From: CAMTWJ01 sp964643605
GTDB lineage: Bacteria > Patescibacteriota > Saccharimonadia > Saccharimonadales > 2-12-FULL-41-12
Assembly: GCA_964643605.1 (NCBI GenBank)
Contig: CAZXTF010000002.1
Coordinates: 1-59,084 of the forward strand
Direction: 5' to 3'
DNA: 59,084 nt
This document shows positions 40,762-49,413 of this stretch, in pieces. How positions within the stretch are numbered: position 1 is the first letter of the stretch; each line of letters opens with the position of its first letter. The notes under the pieces are model-generated. The model ran no database searches. It was not told the origin of the DNA and saw only the letters and a list, made by a program, of their open reading frames with translations. The translations under genes were made by a program, and so were the position numbers.

Positions 40762-41865
40762 TTAGCTCAAATAATCGTGTAGTTTACGAGCATCTTTATG
40801 TTTGCGAAGTTTTGCTAAAGCTTTTGCTTCAATTTGTCGGATACGCTCACGGGTTACACTAAATTCTTGACCTACTTCCTCAAGTGTGTGGCTTTTACCG
40901 TCTTCTAAGCCAAAACGAAGTTTGAGTATCTTTTGCTCACGTTCGGTTAGGCCACTAAGCATATCTTTTACATGCTCCTTTAAGAGACTGCCGGTCGCTG
41001 ACTCTTCAGGACTAATTGTGTCTTCGTCCTCAATAAAATCACCCAGCACTGAGTCTTCTTCATCGTCTCGCACACTTGCATCAAGCGAATGGATATCTTG
41101 CTTGATCTTCATAATGTGTTCGACTTTTTCTACATCCATTTCCATTGCTTTTGCAATTTCTTCATTGGTTGGCTCTCGATTGAGCTCTTGAGTAAGTCGC
41201 CGCTGTGTTCGAAGCAGTTTGTTAATTGTCTCAAACATGTGTACTGGAATACGAATCACACGAGCCTGGTCGGCAATGGCCCGAGTTATTGCCTGACGAA
41301 TCCACCACGTAGCATAGGTCGAGAACTTAAAGCCCTTGTCTGGGTCAAACTTCTCTACCGCTCGGAGTAACCCGGTGTTTCCTTCCTGGATAAGGTCAAG
41401 CAAGTCCAATCCACGTCCAACATATCGTTTAGCTATCGAAACAACCAACCGCATGTTAGCTTCAGCCATTTGGTCTTTGGCTTTTTTATCACCAGCCACA
41501 ACTCGCTGAGCAAGTGCTAGTTCTTCTTCGGCAGTTAGCAGTGGGATTTTACCAATTTCTCGCAAGTACAATCGTACTGAGTCATCAGCAATATCATCCA
41601 TATACGATTTGTCATCAAGTGCTAACTCTTCTTCATCTTCCTCTTCGGCCCATTCGCCACTAAACGATGTCTTGGAAGCCTCTCCATTGCCTACTTCAAT
41701 ATTTGCTTCGGCTAATTCAGTATACAGACTATCTAAAATCTCGGCATTTTCTGGCGTTTCAGGGATAACAGCAAAAATCTCTTCTTGCTCAATCTTACCC
41801 GCCTTTTTTGCCTGTTTAAATAGTTTTTTCTTGGTCTCCTGTAATTCTTTTTGGTCTTCTGCCAC
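40762..41865 (-). CDS. rpoD: Primary sigma factor RpoD (sigma-70)
   Basis: A 367-residue primary sigma factor with a short, acidic N-terminal region and conserved regions 1.2 to 4.2: SVRLYLREIGKIPLL (1.2), KGFKFSTYATWWIRQAI (2.3-2.4), then 3 and 4.2 with VTRERIRQIEAKALAKLR. Region 1.1 is short and very acidic. The start is GTG 41863-41865 with TAGGAG in front. It is in operon with dnaG, an arrangement found in many bacteria, and its -10 preference (TATAAT) matches the promoter sites in this window. Confidence 0.97.
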   Translation of the reverse strand: MAEDQKELQETKKKLFKQAKKAGKIEQEEIFAVIPETPENAEILDSLYTELAEANIEVGNGEASKTSFSGEWAEEEDEEELALDDKSYMDDIADDSVRLYLREIGKIPLLTAEEELALAQRVVAGDKKAKDQMAEANMRLVVSIAKRYVGRGLDLLDLIQEGNTGLLRAVEKFDPDKGFKFSTYATWWIRQAITRAIADQARVIRIPVHMFETINKLLRTQRRLTQELNREPTNEEIAKAMEMDVEKVEHIMKIKQDIHSLDASVRDDEEDSVLGDFIEDEDTISPEESATGSLLKEHVKDMLSGLTEREQKILKLRFGLEDGKSHTLEEVGQEFSVTRERIRQIEAKALAKLRKHKDARKLHDYLS

Positions 41866-41873
41866 GATTGCTC

Positions 41874-43622
41874 CTACTCTTTTATCTTGTTCAATAATGC
41901 ATCTAAATCTCGAGCACGCTCAAGTAATTTCTTTTCTGTAGCACCACTTGCATCAGCAAGATCTGCTGTAATCTGTTTTTTTGAGTGTTTTACGAAATAT
42001 TCGATTATCCTGGCTCGGAGTCGTGCTGCTTCAAATTGAAGCTCTAGCGTGTCGACAGTGCCATAAAGTTCTTCAAACTGTAATGATACTATCTTAACAT
42101 AATCTAACATCGGTCGCAAGGCAGTAGCAGCCTTTAAATCTCCATCAAAATCTCGATTTTCTTTCAGAAAAATTAACAATTCTTTTGAGTCATGTGATGG
42201 CATCATTTCGGGATCAACCATATCCAAATAGGCTCGAGTTCCGGGCAACATCAAAGCCAACGAAAGCAAGTGGTCGGCCAATCTTTGCCATTCTACATTG
42301 TTAACCGGCTCGCTAACCTGCTGGTTTTTTGGTTTTTTCAGGCGTTTTGGCACATTTGTTGCTTCCCCCATTTTCTCCCGAAGCGCATCCTCACTAATCC
42401 CTGCAACCTTGCTCACCTGCCCCACATAATGGTCTTGTTCGATCTTATCAGTCACCTGACTAATCACTGGCAGTAGCACCTCACTCAATGTCCGCTTACC
42501 ATGCGCACTCGTTATATCCAACTTACTGGTATACCTATTAAGCAGCCAGTCAAACGCAGCCTGGGTTTTATCAATAGCCTCCTCCCAAAGCTTTGGGTCT
42601 TTCTGGATAAGCTCATCAGGGTCTTTGCCCGACAGAATGGTAATAATTTGCAGATTCAAACCAACCTTGCTGGCAATGGGGATAGCTCGTTCTGCAGCAG
42701 CCAAGCCGGCTTGGTCTTGATCAAAAGCCAGACGTACATTGCCAGCTAAACGAGATAAGCTCTTAAGCTGATATTCCGTCATGGCCGTGCCAGCGGTAGC
42801 TACTACATTTTTTACCCCTATCTGATGGCTCGCAATTACATCCAAATTTCCTTCTACAATTACCGAAAACCCTTCGCTTCGAATTGCCTTTTTCGCAAGA
42901 TGCAGCCCATAGACATGCCGACTCTTGTCGTACAGTGGGGTACTTGGTGTATTGATATATTTTGGGCCACTGTCATCACCTGGCATTTGTCGAGCCGTAA
43001 AGCCCACAACCCGGCCAAAGCCGTCCGCAAGTGGCACCATTATTCGCCCCCGAAACATATCAACATCACCTTGCCGCCGAGTGACACACAGCCCTACTGT
43101 CCGAATTATCGGCAAGCTCACACCTTTTTTCGTCAAAAAATCAGTTAGAGCAGTTCCATTATTTGGGCTATACCCCAACTGAAAATCCAAAATTGTTTCT
43201 TTATTGAACTTCCGAGTTTTGGCAACATATTCCCATGCTTCTTTATTGCTCTTTAGTTGCACCTGATAAAATTTTGCAGCTAATTCCAAGGCTGCGTACA
43301 ATTTTTCTTTGTCAATTTTGGGCTTACCACTAGAGCCTTTAAATTCTTCAAGCTCTACCCCTGCCTTTCGGGCCAATAGTTCCAAAGCTCCCTTAAAATC
43401 CACACCCTCAACTTCCATAATAAAAGTGAATACATCCCCGCCACGACCAGAGCTAAAGTCGTGCCAAATTTGTTTTTCGGGACTTACTACAAAACTCGGG
43501 GTTTTTTCATTACTAAACGGACTTAAACCTTTAAAGTTACGTCCAGCCCGTTTCAGTTGCACATACTCACTCAACACATCTTCAATACTCAGTCTCGCCT
43601 TTATTTCCTGCACCGCATCCAT
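41874..43622 (-). CDS. dnaG: DNA primase DnaG with zinc-less CHC2 domain
   Basis: A 582-residue primase: CHC2-type domain (about 30-95), TOPRIM domain with VEGNLDVIASHQIG and FDQDQAG, and a C-terminal helicase-binding helical region. The zinc finger fold is recognisable (KGLSPFSNEKTPSFVVSPEK and HDFSSGRGG), but the four ligands Cys, His, Cys, Cys are replaced by S34, S37, D55 and S58. The rest of the primase looks intact. It heads the operon with rpoD; the gap to rpoD is 8 bp. A TACACT lies 7 nt before the ATG. Confidence 0.95.
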   Translation of the reverse strand: MDAVQEIKARLSIEDVLSEYVQLKRAGRNFKGLSPFSNEKTPSFVVSPEKQIWHDFSSGRGGDVFTFIMEVEGVDFKGALELLARKAGVELEEFKGSSGKPKIDKEKLYAALELAAKFYQVQLKSNKEAWEYVAKTRKFNKETILDFQLGYSPNNGTALTDFLTKKGVSLPIIRTVGLCVTRRQGDVDMFRGRIMVPLADGFGRVVGFTARQMPGDDSGPKYINTPSTPLYDKSRHVYGLHLAKKAIRSEGFSVIVEGNLDVIASHQIGVKNVVATAGTAMTEYQLKSLSRLAGNVRLAFDQDQAGLAAAERAIPIASKVGLNLQIITILSGKDPDELIQKDPKLWEEAIDKTQAAFDWLLNRYTSKLDITSAHGKRTLSEVLLPVISQVTDKIEQDHYVGQVSKVAGISEDALREKMGEATNVPKRLKKPKNQQVSEPVNNVEWQRLADHLLSLALMLPGTRAYLDMVDPEMMPSHDSKELLIFLKENRDFDGDLKAATALRPMLDYVKIVSLQFEELYGTVDTLELQFEAARLRARIIEYFVKHSKKQITADLADASGATEKKLLERARDLDALLNKIKE

Positions 43623-43699
43623 ATCTATCAGTGTAATGCACAGAGCACCGAACCTGAAAGCATTACCACATTCTCTCTATGCTTGCTAAAATAATGCTT

Positions 43700-44296
43700 A
43701 TGCCTCCACAAACACCCTCTAATGACCCGTACGGATTTATCTTAAATCCAGAAAAGCCAAAGCGCTCGTCTCCTTTTAGCGGTGGCAGTTTCGGCATGAA
43801 GATTGCTTTAGTGGCAGTTGTAGCAATTATTATCATTATTGGCGGCGTAGTACTAGGGAATATTCTTGGTTCTTCAAGTGATGCACAAAAGCAACGGTTG
43901 ATTGAACTGGCACAATCTCAGACCGAAATTGTCCGAGTTTCCACAGCTGCTGCTACCAAAGCAAATAGCAGCGACACCAAGGCAATTGCCTACACCAATA
44001 AAATTTCTGTACAATCTGCACTCAATCAAACAACTGCCCAATTATCAAAATATAATGTAAAGTCCGACGGCAAACTGCTTGGCCAAGGCAAAAATGCCGA
44101 AACCGACAAACTACTGGCTGACGCTGCTAGTAACAATCGCTACGACGAAACGTATAAAAAAATACTGGCCGAACAGCTGAGTAATTATCAAAAACTACTC
44201 CAAAACACCTTCGAGTCGAGCAACAGGACCGAAAAGTTAATGATCAATCAAGCCGCCAACTCCAACACGCTCGTTATTAGTATGTTCAAAGACTAG
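43700..44296 (+). CDS. Hypothetical single-pass membrane protein
   Basis: A 198-residue protein: polar, Pro-rich cytoplasmic N-terminus, one membrane helix (IALVAVVAIIIIIGGVVLGN), and an extracytoplasmic helical domain rich in Q, N, A and K (AQKQRLIELAQSQTEIVRVS). A -10-like TAAAAT (43687-43692) ends 7 nt before ATG 43700; upstream in-frame ATGs at 43679 and 43694 overlap or precede that hexamer. The stop shares CTAG with the converging gene. No family recognised. Confidence 0.75.
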   Translation: MPPQTPSNDPYGFILNPEKPKRSSPFSGGSFGMKIALVAVVAIIIIIGGVVLGNILGSSSDAQKQRLIELAQSQTEIVRVSTAAATKANSSDTKAIAYTNKISVQSALNQTTAQLSKYNVKSDGKLLGQGKNAETDKLLADAASNNRYDETYKKILAEQLSNYQKLLQNTFESSNRTEKLMINQAANSNTLVISMFKD

Positions 44297-44637
44297 TCAA
44301 TCGCCGGTGGCGTTTTGTCTTCGCCCGTTACCAAGTCGTAACTATGGCGGATAAACCCTCGTATATCTTCCCACGGCAATTGCCCACTTAGTACAATCGT
44401 ATTCCAGTGCTTTTTATTGAGGTGATACCCCGGCATCACACTCTCATATTTTTCTCGCAATATCAGACTAAGCTGGGGATCACATTTTAGGCTAATCCGC
44501 ACCGGATTACTCTTTTCGGCAATTAGCGCAAACATTTTGTCCCCCACCTTATAGACCGCTACATCCTCGCCAAACGGGTAATCCAGCCGAACATTCGGCA
44601 TACTCAGCAGACACTCTTCTACTTCTTTATGATTCAT
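44293..44637 (-). CDS. MmcQ/YjbR family protein
   Basis: A 114-residue protein of the YjbR/MmcQ fold: LDYPFGEDVAVYKVGDKMFA, then VRISLKCDPQLSLILREKYE and NKKHWNTIVLSGQLPWEDI are family blocks. The fold resembles DNA-binding CyaY-like domains; cellular role is not established. Converges with the previous gene by 4 nt. Confidence 0.85.
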   Translation of the reverse strand: MNHKEVEECLLSMPNVRLDYPFGEDVAVYKVGDKMFALIAEKSNPVRISLKCDPQLSLILREKYESVMPGYHLNKKHWNTIVLSGQLPWEDIRGFIRHSYDLVTGEDKTPPAID

Positions 44638-44685
44638 TAGCTCTATTCTACCCCTGTTAAGAGTAAATTGCTAGCATAAGCGCTA

Positions 44686-44714
44686 TTGACATTGGGCGTC
44701 TTTTGTAGTATGAT
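44686..44714 (+). promoter_or_regulatory. Consensus promoter
   Basis: TTGACA (44686-44691), 17 nt, TATGAT (44709-44714). About 50 nt of leader and an AAAGGAAG ribosome binding site precede the gene at 44773, so this unit is of the conventional type. Confidence 0.8.
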
Positions 44715-44772
44715 GTAACAAGCTAGAAACAAAACAAAAACAAACTAAACGAAATAATAAAGGAAGTCACAA

Positions 44773-45144
44773 ATGGTATTTTTTAAACGAGACCACCAAG
44801 AAGTAAGCGGCAGTCACGAAAGAGACCCTGTAGCTACCCCATCTACGGATGAGGCCATACGAACAGCTGGCCTGCGCCGTAGACAACTTGCAGAAGAAGC
44901 AGGAATCGAGTTCGATACTGAGACAGGTGAACCTATCTCACCAAAAAATCCAGTAGATGCTGGAGTTATCACACCTGATAAGTCTAGAGAAATATCTGCA
45001 ACAGCAGTCCACCAAGCTCAAGAGATAGCAAAAACAACAGAGCAAGCTGGAATTGCTGCCGAAGAGGTAGGTCGACTAGCAGTAGCTGGCCAAGCAACAG
45101 AAGAAATGCCCGCTGTTGATATACAGCATCGATTGCACGAATAA
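44773..45144 (+). CDS. Hypothetical polar protein
   Basis: A 123-residue soluble protein, with a mixed charged N-terminus, then a Glu/Ala-rich helical stretch (VHQAQEIAKTTEQAGIAAEE). It has a near-consensus promoter and good ribosome binding site, so probably is well expressed. It ends 2 bp before the converging orn. No family recognised. Confidence 0.7.
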   Translation: MVFFKRDHQEVSGSHERDPVATPSTDEAIRTAGLRRRQLAEEAGIEFDTETGEPISPKNPVDAGVITPDKSREISATAVHQAQEIAKTTEQAGIAAEEVGRLAVAGQATEEMPAVDIQHRLHE

Positions 45145-45146
45145 GA

Positions 45147-45689
45147 TTAAGACTTTTTGAGTGCTTTGAGGTAGTATTGCAGCTCTGCGATACTTGCCTG
45201 AATATCGTCGAAAGCCCGATGGACATCTTTTTTACGGAATTCGACGCCGTCTTTGGCTTGCATCAAGATCTTAAAACTGGTTACGTCTAGCATCCGGTAA
45301 TGAAGTAGCTCCTCTACCTCAGGCCACCATTGGCGAATAAAAATCCTGTCATTGTGAATTGAGTTACCCGCAAGTATTGCTGGTTCTTTGCCAAATTGAG
45401 CAGAAATAAAGCCAACCAGCTCGTGTACTACTTCGTTTTCGTCTCTCCCCTCGGTTTTAACCCGTTCTGTCAAACCGCTGGCAGCGTGCTGCTGAATAGA
45501 CCACTCATTCATAGTTTTCAAGCGATCTTCAGGCTGCTTGATAACTGCTTCGTAGCTGGCGAGTGTCTTGAAATCAAAGTCGGTAATTTCGGCGGCGACC
45601 TCTAGGATCACATCTGTCTTTGGGTCGAGCCCTGTCATTTCTAGATCTACCCACAAAAGCTTGGTCGGAATGGCATTTTTAAGATCCAT
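45147..45689 (-). CDS. orn: Oligoribonuclease
   Basis: A 180-residue DEDDh exonuclease. LLWVDLEMTGLDPKTDVILE holds the first D and E, and NSIHNDRIFIRQ the second Asp, and the C-terminal HRAFDDIQASIAEL holds the DEDDh His and last Asp. It degrades very short RNAs and so completes mRNA turnover started by RNase J and PNPase. A complex stem-loop region (45713-45814) lies in its 5' flank. Confidence 0.95.
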   Translation of the reverse strand: MDLKNAIPTKLLWVDLEMTGLDPKTDVILEVAAEITDFDFKTLASYEAVIKQPEDRLKTMNEWSIQQHAASGLTERVKTEGRDENEVVHELVGFISAQFGKEPAILAGNSIHNDRIFIRQWWPEVEELLHYRMLDVTSFKILMQAKDGVEFRKKDVHRAFDDIQASIAELQYYLKALKKS

Positions 45690-45712
45690 CTATAGCACTC
45701 CCTCGTATGCGA

Positions 45713-45814
45713 AAGACTTACCTGGCAAATTCAGATTTTTTCTTCTTGTGAAGAAATATACTGCATTAGTATATTGATGAGCAAAAGAGAAGATCTGAGC
45801 TGTCAGAAAGTCTT
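45713..45814. other. Nested stem-loop element between orn and the VanY-type gene
   Basis: Nested pairs: AAGACTT (45713-45719) with AAGTCTT (45808-45814), TCAGAT (45731-45736) with ATCTGA (45793-45798), and inside them two adjacent perfect hairpins, TTCTTC-TTGT-GAAGAA (45740-45755) and ATATACT-GCATT-AGTATAT (45756-45774). A further AAGAT/ATCTT hairpin lies just beyond. It could be a leader RNA of orn, or an element of the divergent promoter region. No known family recognised. Confidence 0.5.
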
Positions 45815-45895
45815 GGAGTAGAAGTGGTGATATAAGATGGATCTTACCTATCATTACACCCTATTATACAAGAGTAGTCGTGATATGATTAAAAA

Positions 45896-46630
45896 GTGAA
45901 ACGCAAGAACATATTACTACTATTTCTCGCTTGCTTGATTGTTGTTTTGGGTGTGTTTTTGTTTTTTAAACAAAAGGCTAAAGCCCCCGAGGGAGAAAAT
46001 AAGCCAATAGCCACAAATAACTCAGAGGTACCTGCCACCGAAGTACCAGCTAGTTTTAATAAAAACTTATATTCTCTGGATGATCCAGCAAGTCTTTGGA
46101 TAATTGTAAACAAAAAACGACCTTTGCCAGATGGCTATACTCCAGCCGACCTAGTGGCTGTCAGTGGGCAAATGCTCAGAAAAGAAGCTGCTACTGCACT
46201 TGGCTCGCTACTGAGCGACGGCGCAAAAGCTGGCGCTAGTATGCAAGCTATTAGCGGGTATCGTTCGCAGGCTACCCAAGTAGGCCTTTATAACTCATAT
46301 GTTGCTAAAGATGGCGTGGCTGCAGCCGACCGCTATAGTGCTCGCCCTCGCTATAGTGAGCATCAAACTGGCTTGGCGGCAGATCTTGGCAACGGCACGT
46401 GTGACCTAGAGATTTGCTTTGGTACTACTGCAGCTGGCAAATGGCTACGTGAAAACGCCTACAGATACGGCTTTGTAGTTCGCTACCCCGAGGGTAAAGA
46501 ATCGTTGACTGGGTATCAGTATGAACCGTGGCATATTCGCTATGTTGGCAAAGAACTTGCCTTAGAAATCCAAAAGTCTGGCCAGACACTTGAACAATTT
46601 TTTGGCTTGCCAATGGCTGGCTCGTATTAG
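45896..46630 (+). CDS. VanY-type D,D-carboxypeptidase
   Basis: A 244-residue membrane-anchored peptidase. It has an N-terminal membrane helix (LLLFLACLIVVLGVFLFF), a linker, then the peptidase domain with SGYRS, SEHQTGLAADLG (zinc His and Asp) and EPWHIRYV (zinc His). It trims terminal D-Ala from peptidoglycan, outside the cell. The start is GTG 45896 with TATGAT ending 6 nt before it and no Shine-Dalgarno, so probably leaderless. An out-of-frame ATG lies just upstream. It ends 3 bp from the converging mscL. Confidence 0.9.
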   Translation: MKRKNILLLFLACLIVVLGVFLFFKQKAKAPEGENKPIATNNSEVPATEVPASFNKNLYSLDDPASLWIIVNKKRPLPDGYTPADLVAVSGQMLRKEAATALGSLLSDGAKAGASMQAISGYRSQATQVGLYNSYVAKDGVAAADRYSARPRYSEHQTGLAADLGNGTCDLEICFGTTAAGKWLRENAYRYGFVVRYPEGKESLTGYQYEPWHIRYVGKELALEIQKSGQTLEQFFGLPMAGSY

Positions 46631-46633
46631 AGC

Positions 46634-47074
46634 TTAGTCCTTTTTCTTGTCGAGCTTATCTAGTTTTGCGTAGTGTACGATTAGGTAGATCACAAATGCA
46701 GTTGCTACAAGTGTAATAAGCGCCGAAAGGATTGCGCCCCAGCCAATAATTAGCCCGCCCTTACCACTTGCATCTGGATCCACAACGGTCCAATTTAAAT
46801 CAGCCAGATCAATTCCGCCGATGATAAAACCCACAATTGGGTTAATAAACCCATCAACAATTTGTTTTACCGCAGCTCCTGCGGCAGTACCAATAGCCAA
46901 ACCAACTGCCAAACCAACTACACCTTGCGTGCGGACAAAATCCATAAATCCAGCAAGCTGGCTAACTGGCTTTGTCTTGGTGGCCTTCTCTGCTTTTTTG
47001 CGAGCAGTTGCAGCTGCTTTTGCGGCTGCAGTTTTAGTGTTTTTGCGTGTTTTTGCAATAGCTTTCTTTGCCAT
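46634..47074 (-). CDS. mscL: Large-conductance mechanosensitive channel MscL with basic N-terminal extension
   Basis: A 146-residue MscL with two helices (GVVGLAVGLAIGTAAGAAVK; AILSALITLVATAFVIYLIV) and the family QIVDGFINPIVGFIIGG. The first 38 residues before the MscL start (MAKKAIAKTRKNTKTAAAKA and on) are Lys/Ala/Thr-rich and resemble histone H1 tails; ordinary MscL begins close to FMDFVRTQGVV. It protects against hypo-osmotic shock. Confidence 0.93.
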   Translation of the reverse strand: MAKKAIAKTRKNTKTAAAKAAATARKKAEKATKTKPVSQLAGFMDFVRTQGVVGLAVGLAIGTAAGAAVKQIVDGFINPIVGFIIGGIDLADLNWTVVDPDASGKGGLIIGWGAILSALITLVATAFVIYLIVHYAKLDKLDKKKD

Positions 47075-47103
47075 TATCTCTCCCTTCGATTATTGAGGTT
47101 ATT

Positions 47104-47727
47104 TTAACATAATTTAGCTATTATGTCCTCTGGTTTCTCGACAATATAGGTGGGTTTTGCGCTCCTAAGAATCGCTTTATCTTGCAAGCCCCATGTTACA
47201 GCAACCGAGCGGATGGATGCTTTTTCGGATGCTATAACATCTCGCACCTCATCTCCGATCATCCAAACATTCTCCGCTTTGTACGGATACTTCCTAAAGA
47301 AACGAGATAAATTTCTGTGCTTGCCAAGCAATGATGCTCGAGGGAGTACGGTGATGTCTGCTGCTAGCTTCTCTCGGGTAAGAATAGCCTTGATAGCTTT
47401 TTCGCCATTTTGACTCAACACAAACAAATCCCAGCCAGCCCTTTTGAGATCTTTCACAACCGTTTCCATGCCCGTAAAAAGTGTTATCTCATCAATGTGT
47501 TCAAAGAATCTTTTGCGACCTTTGTAGAGCAAAAGCGGCAGCTGCCATGGATGTATGCCTGCCCACTCTAAAGCTTCTCGGAGCGTACCTTTGCGAAGCC
47601 GAATGTAATCCTTTGAGGACATGTGTGGCCAGCCATTTTCTTTTGCCATTTGGTTGTAGACTACCTGAAGCACATGTGCGGTATTTGCTAATGTGCCGTC
47701 AAAGTCGAGTATTACTGCTTTTTTCAT
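47104..47727 (-). CDS. HAD-superfamily phosphatase
   Basis: A 207-residue HAD hydrolase with motif I LDFDGTLANT, motif II LFVLSQNG, a Lys around the cap junction and motif IV MIGDEVRDV. The cap is helical, as in phosphoglycolate phosphatase-like proteins. Substrate unknown. It is 2 bp downstream of argS and so co-transcribed. Confidence 0.85.
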   Translation of the reverse strand: MKKAVILDFDGTLANTAHVLQVVYNQMAKENGWPHMSSKDYIRLRKGTLREALEWAGIHPWQLPLLLYKGRKRFFEHIDEITLFTGMETVVKDLKRAGWDLFVLSQNGEKAIKAILTREKLAADITVLPRASLLGKHRNLSRFFRKYPYKAENVWMIGDEVRDVIASEKASIRSVAVTWGLQDKAILRSAKPTYIVEKPEDIIAKLC

Positions 47728-47729
47728 CG

Positions 47730-49385
47730 CTACATCTTTTCTGGGGTTGGCATGCCAAGCACATGAAGCCCTGCTGCCAATACTTTTTCGTACGCCTCAA
47801 CTAATGCCAAGCGCTCCTTTGAGCGAGGATCATCGATTACCCTGCTCTGTTCGTAAAAACGATTAAATGTCTGTGATAGATCATATAAATAAGTACAAAT
47901 ATGATGGGGCGAATAGGAATGTAGTGCTGCGGCAAATGCTTCTGGGTATTGGCTAATTGCTCGGGCCAAACTTCGCTCGGCTGGGTCGAGTGATTCTGTA
48001 GTAGTGGCTTTTTTATCGGTAGACTTGCCCAAAATACTGCGAGCCCGCACTAATGCATATTGGATATATGGCCCGCTATTCCCTTCTAGGCTGACGGAGC
48101 TTGTTGGGTCATAGCTGATATCGCCGCCAATTTTATTTTTTAGGAACGAATACCGCACAGCACCGAGCACTACTTGGTCATCAGAAGATTTTGCAGCTTC
48201 ATAAGTTGCATCCAGTACGTCGTTAGCGGTTACCACATTACCTTCTCGGCTACTCATTTTACGGCCATCAGCAAATTTTATGCGACCATGCGTGTGATGA
48301 ATAGTTTTTTTAACAAGTTCTGGTTCGAATTGCTCGACGCTTTTCATCACAACAGCTAAGTGATCTTTTTGGGCGACATCTGTGATGATAAATGAGCTAT
48401 CGTATTTGAAGTCTTCGAACTTATGCTGGATAAGTCCAACGTCTTTGCCTGCATAGGTCGGCAAACCTTCACTATTAACAAAAACTTGGGTGAATAATCC
48501 GTACTTTTCGCCTCTAAAAATTATGGCGCCATCTGACTCTTCGTATACATCACCAACATGGGATTTTACGGTTTCTAGCCCCAGATCTGACACCGCACTT
48601 TCTGGATAATATTTTTTGAATGGTACCATGCCCAAACGATCGTATAGTTCGTCAAACCCATCGTAGCTCCACTGCCGACAAGTCCAGTAGATCTTAGCAA
48701 AATCGCTCGTCTTGTCTCCATTATTATGAAGCTCGTAAATTTTTTTGTTCAATGCATCAATCTCTTGCTTGTTCGAATCATATGCTTCATTGCCAGCTAC
48801 GTATTGGTTGCTTAGCCATTTGGCTCGGTCTGCAGGCTTGATGCCATCGAGCTTCTTTGGGTTCTCGCCACCCAATTCTCGCAAAATTGCCCACATAGTT
48901 TTTGCTACATGCAGCCCTACATCACCACCAAAATTTACTCGATGCACATTTGCGCCAGCGGCTTCAAGCAAGTTAGCTATCGCATCGCCTACTAGGCTCG
49001 TGTAGAGATGTCCCGCATGAAGTACTTTAAACGGATTTGGATCGGAATATTCGGCTACGGTTTCTTGGTGAAGTAGAGTTTTTGATATACGGTCTGCAGA
49101 CGCCAAAGCCGCTGCAAAGACTACTTCGTCGACTAATCGAATATTTATAAAACCTGGACCAGCCACTTCTGCTGATACAACTCCTTCGACTTGCTGGGAG
49201 ATGGCCTCGGCAATTTGAGTAGCTAATTCTCGTGGGCTACCCCCAATCAACCCTGCTGCCTTCATAGCAACATTAGTCGAAAAATCGCCAAATTCTTCCT
49301 CGGGCCGAGTTAGCTCTACCGCAACATCCTTGCCAAGAATCTCCCGAACGACCTCCGTAATCCGATTTTGATAATCCTCTATCAT
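47730..49385 (-). CDS. argS: Arginyl-tRNA synthetase
   Basis: A 551-residue class I synthetase: ArgS N-terminal additional domain, SDPNPFKVLHAGHLYTSLVG (HIGH-type HAGH), GRKMSSREGNVV (KMSKS type) and a C-terminal anticodon-binding DALR domain. I chose ATG 49383-49385; the 31 residues before it in frame do not resemble the family and include the promoter. TATAAT ends 7 nt before the ATG, so the mRNA may be leaderless. Confidence 0.96.
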   Translation of the reverse strand: MIEDYQNRITEVVREILGKDVAVELTRPEEEFGDFSTNVAMKAAGLIGGSPRELATQIAEAISQQVEGVVSAEVAGPGFINIRLVDEVVFAAALASADRISKTLLHQETVAEYSDPNPFKVLHAGHLYTSLVGDAIANLLEAAGANVHRVNFGGDVGLHVAKTMWAILRELGGENPKKLDGIKPADRAKWLSNQYVAGNEAYDSNKQEIDALNKKIYELHNNGDKTSDFAKIYWTCRQWSYDGFDELYDRLGMVPFKKYYPESAVSDLGLETVKSHVGDVYEESDGAIIFRGEKYGLFTQVFVNSEGLPTYAGKDVGLIQHKFEDFKYDSSFIITDVAQKDHLAVVMKSVEQFEPELVKKTIHHTHGRIKFADGRKMSSREGNVVTANDVLDATYEAAKSSDDQVVLGAVRYSFLKNKIGGDISYDPTSSVSLEGNSGPYIQYALVRARSILGKSTDKKATTTESLDPAERSLARAISQYPEAFAAALHSYSPHHICTYLYDLSQTFNRFYEQSRVIDDPRSKERLALVEAYEKVLAAGLHVLGMPTPEKM

Positions 49386-49413
49386 CCCTCGGATTATAAC
49401 AGATGAGCTCGGG

